Source: Crossiella sp. S99.2 (GTDB lineage: Bacteria > Actinomycetota > Actinomycetes > Mycobacteriales > Pseudonocardiaceae). Taken from it: a stretch of DNA of 64,000 nt. The stretch lies in contig NZ_JALMDK010000008.1 of assembly GCF_023094165.1 (NCBI RefSeq), positions 1 to 64,000 of the forward strand. The letters run 5' to 3'. Position numbers and translations under genes: made by a program. The notes under the pieces are model-generated. The model was not told the DNA's origin. It saw only the letters and a list, made by a program, of their open reading frames with translations, and did no database searches. Positions 10,071-18,660 of the stretch are shown here, piece by piece; within the stretch, counting starts at the first letter, position 1; each line of letters begins with the position of its first letter.

Positions 10071-11750
10071 GTGACGCGCAGACGTCAGCAACTGCTGGTG
10101 GGACTTCTGGCCGTGGCCACGGCCGCGTTGGGACTGGGGGTCCCGGCGATCGCGGCCGAACCGAACCTGGCGGCCAATCCCGGGTTCGAGCAGAGCACCG
10201 CGGGCTGGACCTGCACCGCGGGCGGCAGCACGGTGGCCAGCCCGGTGCGCTCCGGCTCGGCGGCGCTGACCACCACCCCGGCCGGGCAGGACAACGCGCG
10301 CTGCTCCCAGTCGGTGCCGGTGAAGGCGAGTTCCAGCTACACGCTGACCGCGTGGGTGCAGGGCAGTTACACCTACCTGGGCGCCAGCGGCACCGGCGGC
10401 ACCGACGTGAGCACCTGGAGTCCGGGCAGCAGTGCCTGGACCCAGCTGTCCACCAGCTTCACCACCGGCGCGAACACCAGCCGGGTCACCATCTACACGC
10501 ACGGCTGGTACGGCCAGGGCGCCTACTTCGTCGACGACGTCGCGCTGACCGGCCCGCCCGGCACCGGCGACCCCGACCCGCAGGCCCCCGCCACCCCCGG
10601 CGGGCTGAGCGCGGGTTCGCCCACCAGCTCCTCGATCTCGCTGTCCTGGTCGGCGGTCTCCGGCGCGGCCGGCTACCACGTCTACCGCGGCGGCAGCCGG
10701 GTCGCCAGCGTCACCGGGACCTCCCACACCGACACCGGCCTGAGCCCGTCGACCAGCTACTCCTACCAGGTCAGCGCGTACAACACGGTCGGTGAGTCCA
10801 CCCGCTCGGGCGCGGTGTCGGCCAGCACCACCGGCGGCACCGGCAACCCGGGTGGGCCGCTGCCCAAGCGGATCCTGACCGGGTACTGGCAGAACTTCGT
10901 CAACGGCGCGGCGAACCTGCGCATCCGGGACATCGACCCGCAGTACGACCTGATCGCGATCGCCTTCGCCGACGCGCTCACCACCCGGCCCGGCGCGGTC
11001 GGCTTCAGCGTCGACTCCGGACTGTCCAGCGCGCTGGGCGGGTACAGCGACGCGGACATGATCGCCGACATCGCGGCGAAAAAGGCCCAGGGCAAGCGAT
11101 TCGTCTTCTCCATCGGCGGCGAGAAGGGCAACGTGGACTTCAGCAACGCGGCCAACATCGGCGCGTTCGTGGAGACGATGACCGCGCTGATCCGCAAGTT
11201 CGGCGTGGACGGGGTCGACATCGACCTGGAGCACGGGCTGCACGCCGCGAACGTGGCCAACGCGGTCCGCCAGCTGCGCAACACCTTCGGCGCGAACTTC
11301 ATCTACACCATGGCCCCGCAGACCCTGGACGTGCAGCCCAGCGGCCGGTACATGCCGCTGATCGAGGCCACCAAGGACATCCTGACCGTGGTGCACACCC
11401 AGTACTACAACTCCGGGTCGATGAACGACTGCAACGGCGGCGTGGTGCACCAGGGCAACATCGACTTCATCACCGGCCAGGCCTGCATCCTGCTCAAGAC
11501 GTTGCGGCCGGACCAGGTGGCGCTCGGCGTGCCCGCCTCCACCAGCGGCGCGGGCAGCGGGTACGTCTCGCCCTCGGTGGTGAACAACGCGGCCAGCTGC
11601 CTGGTCAAGCTGCAGAGCTGCGGCGCCTTCAAGCCCGGCGCGGCGGCGGCCGATCTGCGTGGCGTGATGACCTGGTCGATCAACTGGGATCACAGCAACG
11701 GCAAGCAGTTCGCCAACACGGTCAAGCCGCACCTGAACTCGCTCGGCTGA
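10071..11750 (+). CDS. Secreted multidomain GH18 chitinase
   Basis: A 559-residue secreted endochitinase. A signal peptide ends about AIAAEPN. Next are a carbohydrate-binding module of ~130 residues (NPGFEQSTAGWTC to YFVDDVALTG), a Pro-rich linker, a fibronectin type III domain (GYHVYRGGS, SYSYQVSAYN) and the GH18 barrel with the catalytic motif DGVDIDLEH (proton-donor Glu at about residue 387). The GTG at 10071 is 5 bases after a GGAGG site. The DasR-type operator upstream predicts induction by chitin-derived sugars. The architecture resembles Streptomyces ChiC/ChiD-type enzymes. Confidence 0.92.
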   Translation: MTRRRQQLLVGLLAVATAALGLGVPAIAAEPNLAANPGFEQSTAGWTCTAGGSTVASPVRSGSAALTTTPAGQDNARCSQSVPVKASSSYTLTAWVQGSYTYLGASGTGGTDVSTWSPGSSAWTQLSTSFTTGANTSRVTIYTHGWYGQGAYFVDDVALTGPPGTGDPDPQAPATPGGLSAGSPTSSSISLSWSAVSGAAGYHVYRGGSRVASVTGTSHTDTGLSPSTSYSYQVSAYNTVGESTRSGAVSASTTGGTGNPGGPLPKRILTGYWQNFVNGAANLRIRDIDPQYDLIAIAFADALTTRPGAVGFSVDSGLSSALGGYSDADMIADIAAKKAQGKRFVFSIGGEKGNVDFSNAANIGAFVETMTALIRKFGVDGVDIDLEHGLHAANVANAVRQLRNTFGANFIYTMAPQTLDVQPSGRYMPLIEATKDILTVVHTQYYNSGSMNDCNGGVVHQGNIDFITGQACILLKTLRPDQVALGVPASTSGAGSGYVSPSVVNNAASCLVKLQSCGAFKPGAAAADLRGVMTWSINWDHSNGKQFANTVKPHLNSLG

Positions 11751-11835
11751 GCCGTTCCCGACCGGCGGTCCGCGCAGCCGCACTCCCATCCGGGTGCGCG
11801 GGCCGCCCCATCACCCACGCCACCTGGGGGATTCC

Positions 11836-12789
11836 ATGCGACTTCGTGCGCTGCTACTCGTGTTCGCCTTGCTGCTCAACGTGTTGCTCGCCGTCCCGGC
11901 CACCGCGGCGGAGAGCGGGGCGCGGATCGTCCGCTCCACCACCCTGTCCGAGCGGCTGGTCGAACTGGCGGTGCGCTCGGATGCGTTGGGCGGCAAGGAG
12001 GTCGGCGTCCGGGTGCTGCTGCCGGCCGGGTACCGGGAGCAGCCGGGGTGGCGCTGGCCGACGTTGTTCCTGCTGCACGGGTGCTGCGAGGGCGAGACCG
12101 GGTACCGATCCTGGACGGTCAACATGGACGGCGCGGCGGCCACCGCGGGCGCGCAGGCGCTGATCGTGATGCCCGAGGGCGGCGCGGCCGGGTTCTACTC
12201 GAACTGGCTGGGCGACGGCCCGGCCTGGGAGAGGTTCCATCTGGGTGAGCTGAAACGGTTGCTGGAGAAGGAGTTCCGGGCGAACCAGCGGCGTGCGGTG
12301 GCCGGACTGTCGATGGGCGGGTTCGGCGCACTGTCTTACGCTGCAAGGCATCCGGGCTTGTTCAGCTACGCGGCCGCGTACAGCGGGGTGGTGCACACCC
12401 GGTACCAGGGTTCCCGCGGCACCGACCTGGTGCAGCGGATCCTGACCGAACGCGGCTTCGACAAGAACGCGCTGTGGGGCGATCCCGTTGCCCAGGAACG
12501 GATCTGGCGCGCGCACAACCCGTTCGACCTGGCCGCCCGGCTGCGCCACACCCCGGTGTACCTGGCCAGTGGCGACGGACGGCCCGGACCGCTCGACCCG
12601 CCGGGGTCGACCCACGACTGGGTGGAGGAACTGCTCGGCGAGCAGACCGGGTCGCTGGCAAAGGAGTTGCGGCGCAACGGGGTTGCGCTGAGCACTGATC
12701 TGTACGGGGCCGGTCGCCACAACTGGCCCTACTGGGAGCGCGCCCTGAAGCACTCCCTGCCGATGCTGCTCCGCTCCATCGGCGCATGA
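11836..12789 (+). CDS. Secreted esterase of the antigen 85/esterase D family
   Basis: A 317-residue alpha/beta-hydrolase with a signal peptide (MRLRALLLVFALLLNVLLAV, cleavage after ATAAES). The core shows FLLHGCCEGETGYRSW, the nucleophile GLSMGGFGALSYAARHPG (GxSxG) and a C-terminal GAGRHNWPYW with the likely catalytic His. The family includes mycolyltransferases and acyl esterases, and nothing here fixes the substrate. It lies between two chitinase genes on the same strand, so a role in deacylating cell-wall or chitinous polymers is possible. Confidence 0.82.
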   Translation: MRLRALLLVFALLLNVLLAVPATAAESGARIVRSTTLSERLVELAVRSDALGGKEVGVRVLLPAGYREQPGWRWPTLFLLHGCCEGETGYRSWTVNMDGAAATAGAQALIVMPEGGAAGFYSNWLGDGPAWERFHLGELKRLLEKEFRANQRRAVAGLSMGGFGALSYAARHPGLFSYAAAYSGVVHTRYQGSRGTDLVQRILTERGFDKNALWGDPVAQERIWRAHNPFDLAARLRHTPVYLASGDGRPGPLDPPGSTHDWVEELLGEQTGSLAKELRRNGVALSTDLYGAGRHNWPYWERALKHSLPMLLRSIGA

Positions 12790-12824
12790 CGCTGATCCCT
12801 GTGCAGAGCACTGAAGGAGCCACC

Positions 12825-13874
12825 ATGAAACGCTTCATCGGACTGGCGCTGGCGGCACTCGTCGCGGGCGCACTCGCCCTGTTCGTCCCCACTCCGCAGG
12901 CCGAGGCCGCCGCCTGCGCGGCGGGCTGGAACGCGAGTCAGCAGTACACCGGCGGGGCCCAGGTCTCGCACAACGGCCGCAACTACTCGGCGAAGTGGTG
13001 GACCCAGAACGAAACCCCCGGCGGCGCGGCGGTGTGGGCCGACCAGGGCGCCTGCGGCGGCGGGGGCGGCACGCCGACCTGCAGCCACCCGAACTGGGTG
13101 GCCGGACAGCTGTACCCGGCAGGTTCGATCGTGCGCTACACCGACGGCAAGTACTACCGCGCCAAGCACGAGAACCCGGGCTACGACCCGGTGATCAGCA
13201 CCTGGTATTGGGAGCCGTACTCCTGTGACGGCGGCGGCGACCCTGGCGACCCGGGCGCGTTCGTGGTGAGCGAGGCCCAGTTCAACCAGATGTTCCCCAG
13301 CCGGAACCCCTTCTACACCTACCAGGGTCTACTCAACGCGGTCGCGGCGTTCCCGGCCTTCGCCAAGACCGGCACCGATGTGGTGCGCAAGCAGGAGGCG
13401 GCCGCGTTCCTGGCCAACGCCAACCACGAGACCGGCGGCCTGGTGCACATCGTGGAGCAGAACACCGCCAACTACCCGCACTACTGCGACCGCAGCCAGC
13501 CCTACGGCTGCCCCGCCGGTCAGGCCGCCTACTACGGCCGCGGCCCGATCCAGCTGAGCTGGAACTTCAACTACAAGGCCGCCGGTGACGCGCTGGGCAT
13601 CGACCTGCTGGGCAACCCCTGGCTGGTGCAGAACGACCCGGCGATCGCCTGGAAGACGGCGCTCTGGTACTGGAACACGCAGAACGGGCCGGGCTCGATG
13701 ACCCCGCACAACGCGATGGTCGGCGGCCACGGGTTCGGGCAGACGATCCGGAGCATCAACGGGTCGCTGGAGTGCGATGGCAAGAACCCGGCGCAGGTGC
13801 AGAGCCGGGTCACCGCCTACCAGAACTTCAGCAACATCATCGGTGTCACCCCGGGCGGGGGCCTGTACTGCTGA
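12825..13874 (+). CDS. Secreted GH19 chitinase with two chitin-binding modules
   Basis: A 349-residue enzyme. After the signal peptide (cleavage near AEAAACAAG) there are two CBM5/12-like modules, around WNASQQYTGGAQVSHNGRNY and NWVAGQLYPAGSIVRYTDGKY, each rich in exposed Trp/Tyr. A Gly/Asp linker leads to the GH19 domain with the catalytic-Glu motif ANANHETGG, YYGRGPIQLSWNFNY and WYWNTQNGPG. A GAAGGAG ribosome site precedes the ATG at 12825. The product complements the upstream GH18 enzyme. I see no DasR-type site directly in front, so it may be read from upstream. Confidence 0.93.
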   Translation: MKRFIGLALAALVAGALALFVPTPQAEAAACAAGWNASQQYTGGAQVSHNGRNYSAKWWTQNETPGGAAVWADQGACGGGGGTPTCSHPNWVAGQLYPAGSIVRYTDGKYYRAKHENPGYDPVISTWYWEPYSCDGGGDPGDPGAFVVSEAQFNQMFPSRNPFYTYQGLLNAVAAFPAFAKTGTDVVRKQEAAAFLANANHETGGLVHIVEQNTANYPHYCDRSQPYGCPAGQAAYYGRGPIQLSWNFNYKAAGDALGIDLLGNPWLVQNDPAIAWKTALWYWNTQNGPGSMTPHNAMVGGHGFGQTIRSINGSLECDGKNPAQVQSRVTAYQNFSNIIGVTPGGGLYC

Positions 13875-13882
13875 CCCCCCCC

Positions 13883-13963
13883 GGCGACACACGCCGAGTT
13901 GGCCCAACTCGTACTCCAGGTTTGCCCAACTGGACGTACGAGTTGGGCCAACTCGTACGTCAG
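13883..13963. repeat. Intergenic ~21-bp imperfect repeat array, copy C
   Basis: Three to four units such as CGAGTTGGCCCAACTCGTAC and CGAGTTGGGCCAACTCGTAC fill the gap between the convergent GH19 chitinase and antiporter genes. The most perfect units form 8-9 bp palindromic stems. Position between convergent stops favours a bidirectional terminator-like role. Confidence 0.8.
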
Positions 13964-15135
13964 GCGGTTCTCGTGCGCAGGGCGACCGCCTTGCGCGCCA
14001 ACGGTTCCACCACGCGGGCCGCGACCGGGCCGAAGACCGCCATCAGCAGCACGTAGGCGGTGGCGAGCGGGGCGAGTTGGGAGTCCACCGCGCCGGAGGC
14101 GACCGCCAGGCCCGCGATCACGATGGAGAACTCGCCTCTGGCCACCAGAGCCGCGCCGGTTCTCAGCCTGCCGAGCCGGGCGATGCCCTGCTGGCCCGCG
14201 GCGAACCAGCCGGTGAGCATCTTGGTCGCGGTGGTCACGATGACCAGGGCCACCGCGACGCCGAGCACCGGCGGCACGTCGCGCGGGTCGGTGTTGAGGC
14301 CGAAGACCACGAAGAAGACCGCGGCGAACAGGTCCCGCAACGGTTCGAGGAGCTTGGTGGCGTTCTCCGCGGTGGAGCCGGAGATCGCGATGCCCAGCAG
14401 GAAGGCGCCGACCGCGGCGGAGACCTGGAGCTGGGAGGCCAGTCCGGCCACCAGCAGTGCCAGACCCAGGACCCGGAGCAGGAAGACCTCGGGATCGGGG
14501 CTGTCGACCAGGGTGGAGACGTAGCGGCCGAACTTGATCGCGATGATCAACACGACCGAGACGGCGAGCAGGGCGATGCCCACAGTGGACAGTCCGCCCC
14601 AGAAGCTCACGCCGGCCAGCAGGGCGGTGAGCACCGGGAGGTAGACCGCCATCGCCAGGTCCTCGAAGACCAGGATGGACAGCACCACTGGGGTTTCCCG
14701 GTTGCCCAGGCGGCCCAGATCGCCCAGCACCTTGGCCACGATGCCGGAGCTGGAGATGTAGGTGACCCCGCCCATGGCCAGCGCGCCGATCGGGCCCCAG
14801 CCCAGGATGAGCGCGGCGGCCACGCCAGGGGTGGCGTTGAGGACCAGGTCGACGACCCCGGCCACCCAGGACCGCTTGAGCCCGGTGACCAGTTCGTTCG
14901 CCGAGTACTCCAGCCCGAGCAGTAACAGCAGCAGCACCACGCCGATCTCGGCGGCGATGCCGGTGAACTCCTCGATGCCGGTCAGCGGGACGATGCCGCC
15001 CTTGCCGAAGGCGACGCCGCCGATCAGGTACAGCGGGATCGGCGAGACGCCGATCTTCCAGGCCAGCCGGCCCAGCAGACCGAGGCCGAAGAACACCGCG
15101 CCGAGTTCGATCAGAGCCAAAGCCGTGTGGTGCAC
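13960..15135 (-). CDS. Monovalent cation/proton antiporter membrane subunit (KhtU/KefB-like)
   Basis: A 391-residue CPA2-family antiporter with about 12 hydrophobic segments and no fused TrkA-N domain. It starts MHHTALALIELGAVFFGLGL and includes the conserved GVVLLLLLLGLEYS and FLLGIAISGS segments. The gene lies 5 bases downstream of a TrkA-C protein gene, matching the KhtT-KhtU pair that exports K+ in exchange for protons. It probably helps pH or K+ homeostasis. It converges on the GH19 chitinase gene across repeat copy C. Confidence 0.85.
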   Translation of the reverse strand: MHHTALALIELGAVFFGLGLLGRLAWKIGVSPIPLYLIGGVAFGKGGIVPLTGIEEFTGIAAEIGVVLLLLLLGLEYSANELVTGLKRSWVAGVVDLVLNATPGVAAALILGWGPIGALAMGGVTYISSSGIVAKVLGDLGRLGNRETPVVLSILVFEDLAMAVYLPVLTALLAGVSFWGGLSTVGIALLAVSVVLIIAIKFGRYVSTLVDSPDPEVFLLRVLGLALLVAGLASQLQVSAAVGAFLLGIAISGSTAENATKLLEPLRDLFAAVFFVVFGLNTDPRDVPPVLGVAVALVIVTTATKMLTGWFAAGQQGIARLGRLRTGAALVARGEFSIVIAGLAVASGAVDSQLAPLATAYVLLMAVFGPVAARVVEPLARKAVALRTRTA

Positions 15136-15140
15136 CAGGA

Positions 15141-15623
15141 TCAGCCCTTGTCGAGGATGTCCGCCGCGGCCTTGAGGCCCGGACCGGTGCCCACGACCAC
15201 CAGCAGGTCGCCGCCGCCGAGGATGTAGTCCGGCTTGGGGGAGGGGTGCACGCTGCCCGCGCGCACCACCGCGACGATGGACGCGCCGGTGCGCGAGCGC
15301 AGCTCGGTGTCACCCATCGGCCGCCCGTCGAACGGCGAGCCGGGGGAGAGCGGCAGCTGCTTGGTGGTGACCCCGGCGAGTTCGTTCTGCTCGGCCCGGA
15401 GCTGAGCCACCAGCTGCGGCGCGCCCAGCAGACTGGCCAGCGCGCCTGCCTCCTCGGTGGAGAGCGGGATCGAGGCCACGCACGCGTCCGGATCGTCCGA
15501 TTTGGACGCGATCAGCTCGAAGTGGCCGTCCCGATGGGTGATCACCCCGATCCGGCGGCCGGTCTTGGTCAGGAAGTCCTGACGGGTGCCGATTCCAGGC
15601 AGTGGCGTGACCTCGACATGCAC
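15141..15623 (-). CDS. TrkA-C domain regulatory subunit of the antiporter (KhtT-like)
   Basis: A 160-residue cytoplasmic protein. The C-terminal half is a TrkA-C/RCK_C ligand-binding domain (SIVAVVRAGSVHPSPKPDYILGG... ending DLLVVVGTGPGLKAAADI). The N-terminal half matches KhtT-like proteins (MHVEVTPLPGIGTRQDFLT). It precedes the antiporter gene by 5 bases. KhtT-type subunits gate the antiporter in response to nucleotides, which is inferred here from the family. Confidence 0.82.
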   Translation of the reverse strand: MHVEVTPLPGIGTRQDFLTKTGRRIGVITHRDGHFELIASKSDDPDACVASIPLSTEEAGALASLLGAPQLVAQLRAEQNELAGVTTKQLPLSPGSPFDGRPMGDTELRSRTGASIVAVVRAGSVHPSPKPDYILGGGDLLVVVGTGPGLKAAADILDKG

Positions 15624-15659
15624 GTTTCCACCCTAACTCGTCCTGCGGCTTGCGGAATC

Positions 15660-15673
15660 CATAGCCGACTATG
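15660..15673. promoter_or_regulatory. MarR-type operator, first copy
   Basis: The near-perfect palindrome CATAGCCGACTATG lies about 20 bases upstream of the MarR start and within the divergent promoter region with khtT. The same 13 bases occur at 16232 in front of the SDR gene, so both genes probably answer to this regulator. Confidence 0.65.
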
Positions 15674-15692
15674 TAACCTTACCATCGTCAGG

Positions 15693-16118
15693 GTGAGCCT
15701 CCGACGGCACGATTCCTACCAACTGCTCGCCGCCTTCAAGCGGTGGCGACGGCCACTGGACTCGGCGCTGGGCGAGGCCGGTCTGTCCGCCGGGCAGGAC
15801 TTCCTGCTCGACGAGCTGTGGCGGGAGGACGGTCTGTGTCAGGCCGAACTCGTGCAGCGGCTGGGGGTCGAGCAGCCCACGGTGGCCAAGGCGGTCAAAC
15901 GCCTGGAAGCCGCGGGGTTCCTGCGCCGGGGCGCGCATGAGCGGGACGCGCGCAAGGTGCGGATCTGGTTGACGGAGCGGGGACGGGCGGCTCGGCCGGC
16001 GGTGGAGGAGGCTTGGCGGGAGGCGGAAGTCCGGCTGGGCGCTGGGCTCGCCGAGGGGGAGCGGGCGGAGCTGGTGCGACTGTTGCGCCGTAGCTTCGGC
16101 GGCGAATCGCCGGCTTGA
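15693..16118 (+). CDS. MarR-family transcriptional regulator
   Basis: A 141-residue winged-helix regulator with MarR features: an N-terminal dimer helix (YQLLAAFKRWRRPLDSALGEA), the recognition helix in LCQAELVQRLGVEQPTVAKAVKRLEAAGFL and the wing RDARKVRIWLTERG. The GTG at 15693 fits the family length. A palindrome in its own promoter recurs before the downstream SDR gene, which points to autoregulation and to control of that oxidoreductase. The ligand is unknown. Confidence 0.85.
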   Translation: MSLRRHDSYQLLAAFKRWRRPLDSALGEAGLSAGQDFLLDELWREDGLCQAELVQRLGVEQPTVAKAVKRLEAAGFLRRGAHERDARKVRIWLTERGRAARPAVEEAWREAEVRLGAGLAEGERAELVRLLRRSFGGESPA

Positions 16119-16130
16119 TCCGCGCCCACG

Positions 16131-16199
16131 TGCCACTTGGGCCAACTCGTACGCCCGCTTTGGCCAACTCGGCGTACCGGTTGGGCCAACTCGACGGGA
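16131..16199. repeat. Intergenic ~21-bp imperfect repeat array, copy D
   Basis: Three units (TTGGGCCAACTCGTACGCCC, TTTGGCCAACTCGGCGTACC, TTGGGCCAACTCGACGGG) start 12 bases after the MarR stop. They belong to the same family as copies A-C and end before the SDR promoter. Confidence 0.8.
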
Positions 16200-16231
16200 T
16201 GTGGCTGGGCTTGCAGGTTTTTGACCAAATA

Positions 16232-16245
16232 CATAGCCGACTATC
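16232..16245. promoter_or_regulatory. MarR-type operator, second copy
   Basis: CATAGCCGACTATC repeats the operator seen at 15660, 18 bases before the SDR ATG. A GGGGAG ribosome site follows. The shared site links the MarR regulator to this gene. Confidence 0.65.
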
Positions 16246-16262
16246 TATCTGGGGAGATCATC

Positions 16263-17024
16263 ATGTCTGAACATGGGGCAACCGCGCTGGTCACCGGGGG
16301 TTCTGGGCTGCTGGGCACGGCGATCAGCCGGGTGCTGGCGGCGGCGGGGCATCCGGTGGTGCTGACCTATCAGCGGGCCGCCGAGCGGGCGGAAACCCTG
16401 GCCGCGGAGCTGCGCGAGGCCGGGACGCCCGCGCTGGCGCTGCCGTTCGAGTTGGGTGATCCGGACGGGGCGGCGGCTCTGCTCGGGGCGATCGAGGCGG
16501 CCGGGTTCGGGCCGGTGGGCGTGCTGGTGAACAACGCGTTGCCGCAGCCGGACACCCGGCGGCCGGACTTCTCCCCCTTCGTCGAGGCGGCGGACGCGAG
16601 TTGGCGGAATCTGGTGCGGCACAACGTGGAGGGCACGCTCTCGCTGATCCGTGCGGTGCTGCCGGGCATGCTCGCGGCGGGGCACGGGCGGATCGTGTCG
16701 ATCTCCTCCACGCTGGTGCACTCGGGGCTGCCGGGGGCGGTCGCGTACGGGGCGGCCAAGGCCGCGTTGCACGGGGCCTCGCGCAGCCTGGCCTGGGAGG
16801 TGGGGCGGGCCGGGATCACGGTCAACCTGGTCACGCCGGGGCTGATCGCCTCCAAGCGGGCCGAACTGGAGATCGGGGACGCCATCGCCGGGGTGACGGC
16901 GGGCACGCCGATCGGCAGACTGGTGACCGCGGACGAGGTCGCCGCGGCGGTCGGGTTCCTGGCCTCGGCGGGGGCCGCGGGCATCACCGGGAGTGAGATC
17001 GTGGTGGACGGCGGCAAGGACTAG
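16263..17024 (+). CDS. Short-chain dehydrogenase/reductase
   Basis: A 253-residue classical SDR: the cofactor motif TGGSGLLG (Rossmann TGxxxGxG), the NNA motif in VGVLVNNALP, the active-site Ser in IVSISSTLVHSG, the YxxxK catalytic pair in AYGAAKAAL, and a C-terminal GSEIVVDGGKD. It is an NAD(P)(H)-dependent oxidoreductase resembling 3-oxoacyl-ACP-reductase-like members. The substrate cannot be read from sequence. It is probably under control of the MarR gene upstream. Confidence 0.88.
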   Translation: MSEHGATALVTGGSGLLGTAISRVLAAAGHPVVLTYQRAAERAETLAAELREAGTPALALPFELGDPDGAAALLGAIEAAGFGPVGVLVNNALPQPDTRRPDFSPFVEAADASWRNLVRHNVEGTLSLIRAVLPGMLAAGHGRIVSISSTLVHSGLPGAVAYGAAKAALHGASRSLAWEVGRAGITVNLVTPGLIASKRAELEIGDAIAGVTAGTPIGRLVTADEVAAAVGFLASAGAAGITGSEIVVDGGKD

Positions 17025-17227
17025 GCCCGCTGCCAGGCCGATTTGATGTGACCGCTGCCACCTTGGTCCCGGCCGGACATCAGTGCTGGTGAGCTGATTT
17101 CCGTGCCGGGGCAACGGCATCCGGGACTGCCGGATCGGCAGTTGTGTTCCGGCTGGTGCGGGCGGGTCCCGGCCGAGGCGGCACAATATCCGGCGGACGC
17201 TTGTTGGGGTAGGCGAGGAGGCTCACG

Positions 17228-17977
17228 GTGACACAGGGCGTGCGTGGTGTGGTGGCGGTGGACGGTCCGGCTGGTACCGGCAAGTCCACGGTCACCCGGC
17301 GGCTCGCGACCGCACTCGGCGCCCGGTACCTGGACACCGGCGCGATGTACCGCGCCGCCACCCTCGCCGTGCTGCGGGCCGGAGTCGACCCGAACGACGC
17401 GGGCAAGGTGCTCGCCGTGGTCGAGGGCACCCGGATGCTGGTCGGCACCGACCCGCTGGGCCCGACCATCGAGCTGGCCGATCCGGACCCGGCCGACCTG
17501 GAGCGCACCGAGGACGTGGCCGCCGAGATCCGCGGGCCCGAGGTCACCCTCGCGGTGTCCCCGGTCTCCGCGGTGCCCGCGGTGCGCGAGCTGATCGTGG
17601 CCCAGCAGCAGCAGATCATCGCCGACGTGGTGGCCGCGGGCGGGCGGATCGTGGCCGAGGGCCGCGATATCGGCACCACGGTCGCCCCGGCCGCCGATCT
17701 CAAGATCTACCTCACCGCCTCGGCCGAGGCCCGCGCCCAGCGCCGGGTCGACCAGGACGTGCGCGCCGGGCGGGCCGCCTCGGTCGAGGCGGTGCTGGCC
17801 GACGTGCAGCGCCGGGACACCTACGACTCGACCCGCAAGACCTCGCCGCTGCGCAAGGCCGAGGACGCGATCGAGGTCGACACCACCGAACTGGACATCG
17901 ACGGCGTGGTCGCCCGCCTGGTCGAACTGGCGGAGCAGGCTGGCCTGAGCGCGGTGCCGGAGCGGACCGGGCCGTGA
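17228..17977 (+). CDS. cmk: Cytidylate kinase
   Basis: A 249-residue kinase that phosphorylates CMP and dCMP. It has the P-loop VDGPAGTGKSTV, the CMP-binding YLDTGAMYRAATL and GGRIVAEGRDIGTTVAPAADLKI..., and the lid segment RAQRRVDQD. A GAGGAGG ribosome site precedes the GTG at 17228. Its stop overlaps plsC by GTGA, and the order cmk-plsC-der is common in actinobacteria. The 203 bases upstream hold no clear motif. Confidence 0.95.
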   Translation: MTQGVRGVVAVDGPAGTGKSTVTRRLATALGARYLDTGAMYRAATLAVLRAGVDPNDAGKVLAVVEGTRMLVGTDPLGPTIELADPDPADLERTEDVAAEIRGPEVTLAVSPVSAVPAVRELIVAQQQQIIADVVAAGGRIVAEGRDIGTTVAPAADLKIYLTASAEARAQRRVDQDVRAGRAASVEAVLADVQRRDTYDSTRKTSPLRKAEDAIEVDTTELDIDGVVARLVELAEQAGLSAVPERTGP

Positions 17978-18660
17978 CCGAACGCCCCAGCGGCCTGCCC
18001 GAAGGCGCCTGGCCCTGGTTCAACGACTTCTGCCGCGGCCTCGGCACCGTGGTCGCGCGCACCCCGTACCGCCTGCACCTGCACCGCAAGGAGCGGATCC
18101 CGCGCACCGGAGCGGTGGTCATGGTGGCCAACCACACCGCCTTCCTGGACGGTCCCGTACTCTTCTGTGTGCTCGGTCGCCGATCGGTGTTCCTGGTCAA
18201 GCACGAACAGTTCCAGGGCCCGCTCGGCAAGTTCCTGCGGCGGCTCGGCCAGCTCCCGGTGCGCCGCGGCGCCCCGGACCGGACGCCGCTGCTGACCGCG
18301 GTGCGGCTGCTGCGCGACGGCGGGCTGGTCGGGGTGTTCCCGGAAGGCACCAGGGGCACCGGCGAGGTGGTCAAGGCCGCCAACGGCGCGGCCTGGCTCG
18401 CCCGATCGGGTGGCGCTCTGGTGTTGCCCGTGGCGTGCCGTGGCTTCCGCCGTCCGGAAGGATCAGGGCGCCGGTTCCGGCCGCGCGTGGACGTGCTCTT
18501 CGGCACGCCGTTCGCGCTGCCTGCCGGCAAGGGCAAGGCCGCCCTGACCGAGGCGACCGAGGTGATCCGCGGGCACCTGGCCGAACTGGTCGCGGAGTTG
18601 GACGTGATGCGTGCCGGGTACCCGGGCAACGCCGAGCAGCAAGAAGGAGACAGCGCGTGA
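17974..18660 (+). CDS. 1-acyl-sn-glycerol-3-phosphate acyltransferase (PlsC family)
   Basis: A 228-residue acyltransferase with the catalytic NHTAFLDG (HX4D) motif near residue 50 and the substrate-binding FPEGTRG motif near residue 117. It would acylate lysophosphatidic acid in phospholipid synthesis. It overlaps cmk upstream and der downstream by four bases each, so the three genes form a translationally coupled operon. Confidence 0.88.
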   Translation: MTERPSGLPEGAWPWFNDFCRGLGTVVARTPYRLHLHRKERIPRTGAVVMVANHTAFLDGPVLFCVLGRRSVFLVKHEQFQGPLGKFLRRLGQLPVRRGAPDRTPLLTAVRLLRDGGLVGVFPEGTRGTGEVVKAANGAAWLARSGGALVLPVACRGFRRPEGSGRRFRPRVDVLFGTPFALPAGKGKAALTEATEVIRGHLAELVAELDVMRAGYPGNAEQQEGDSA

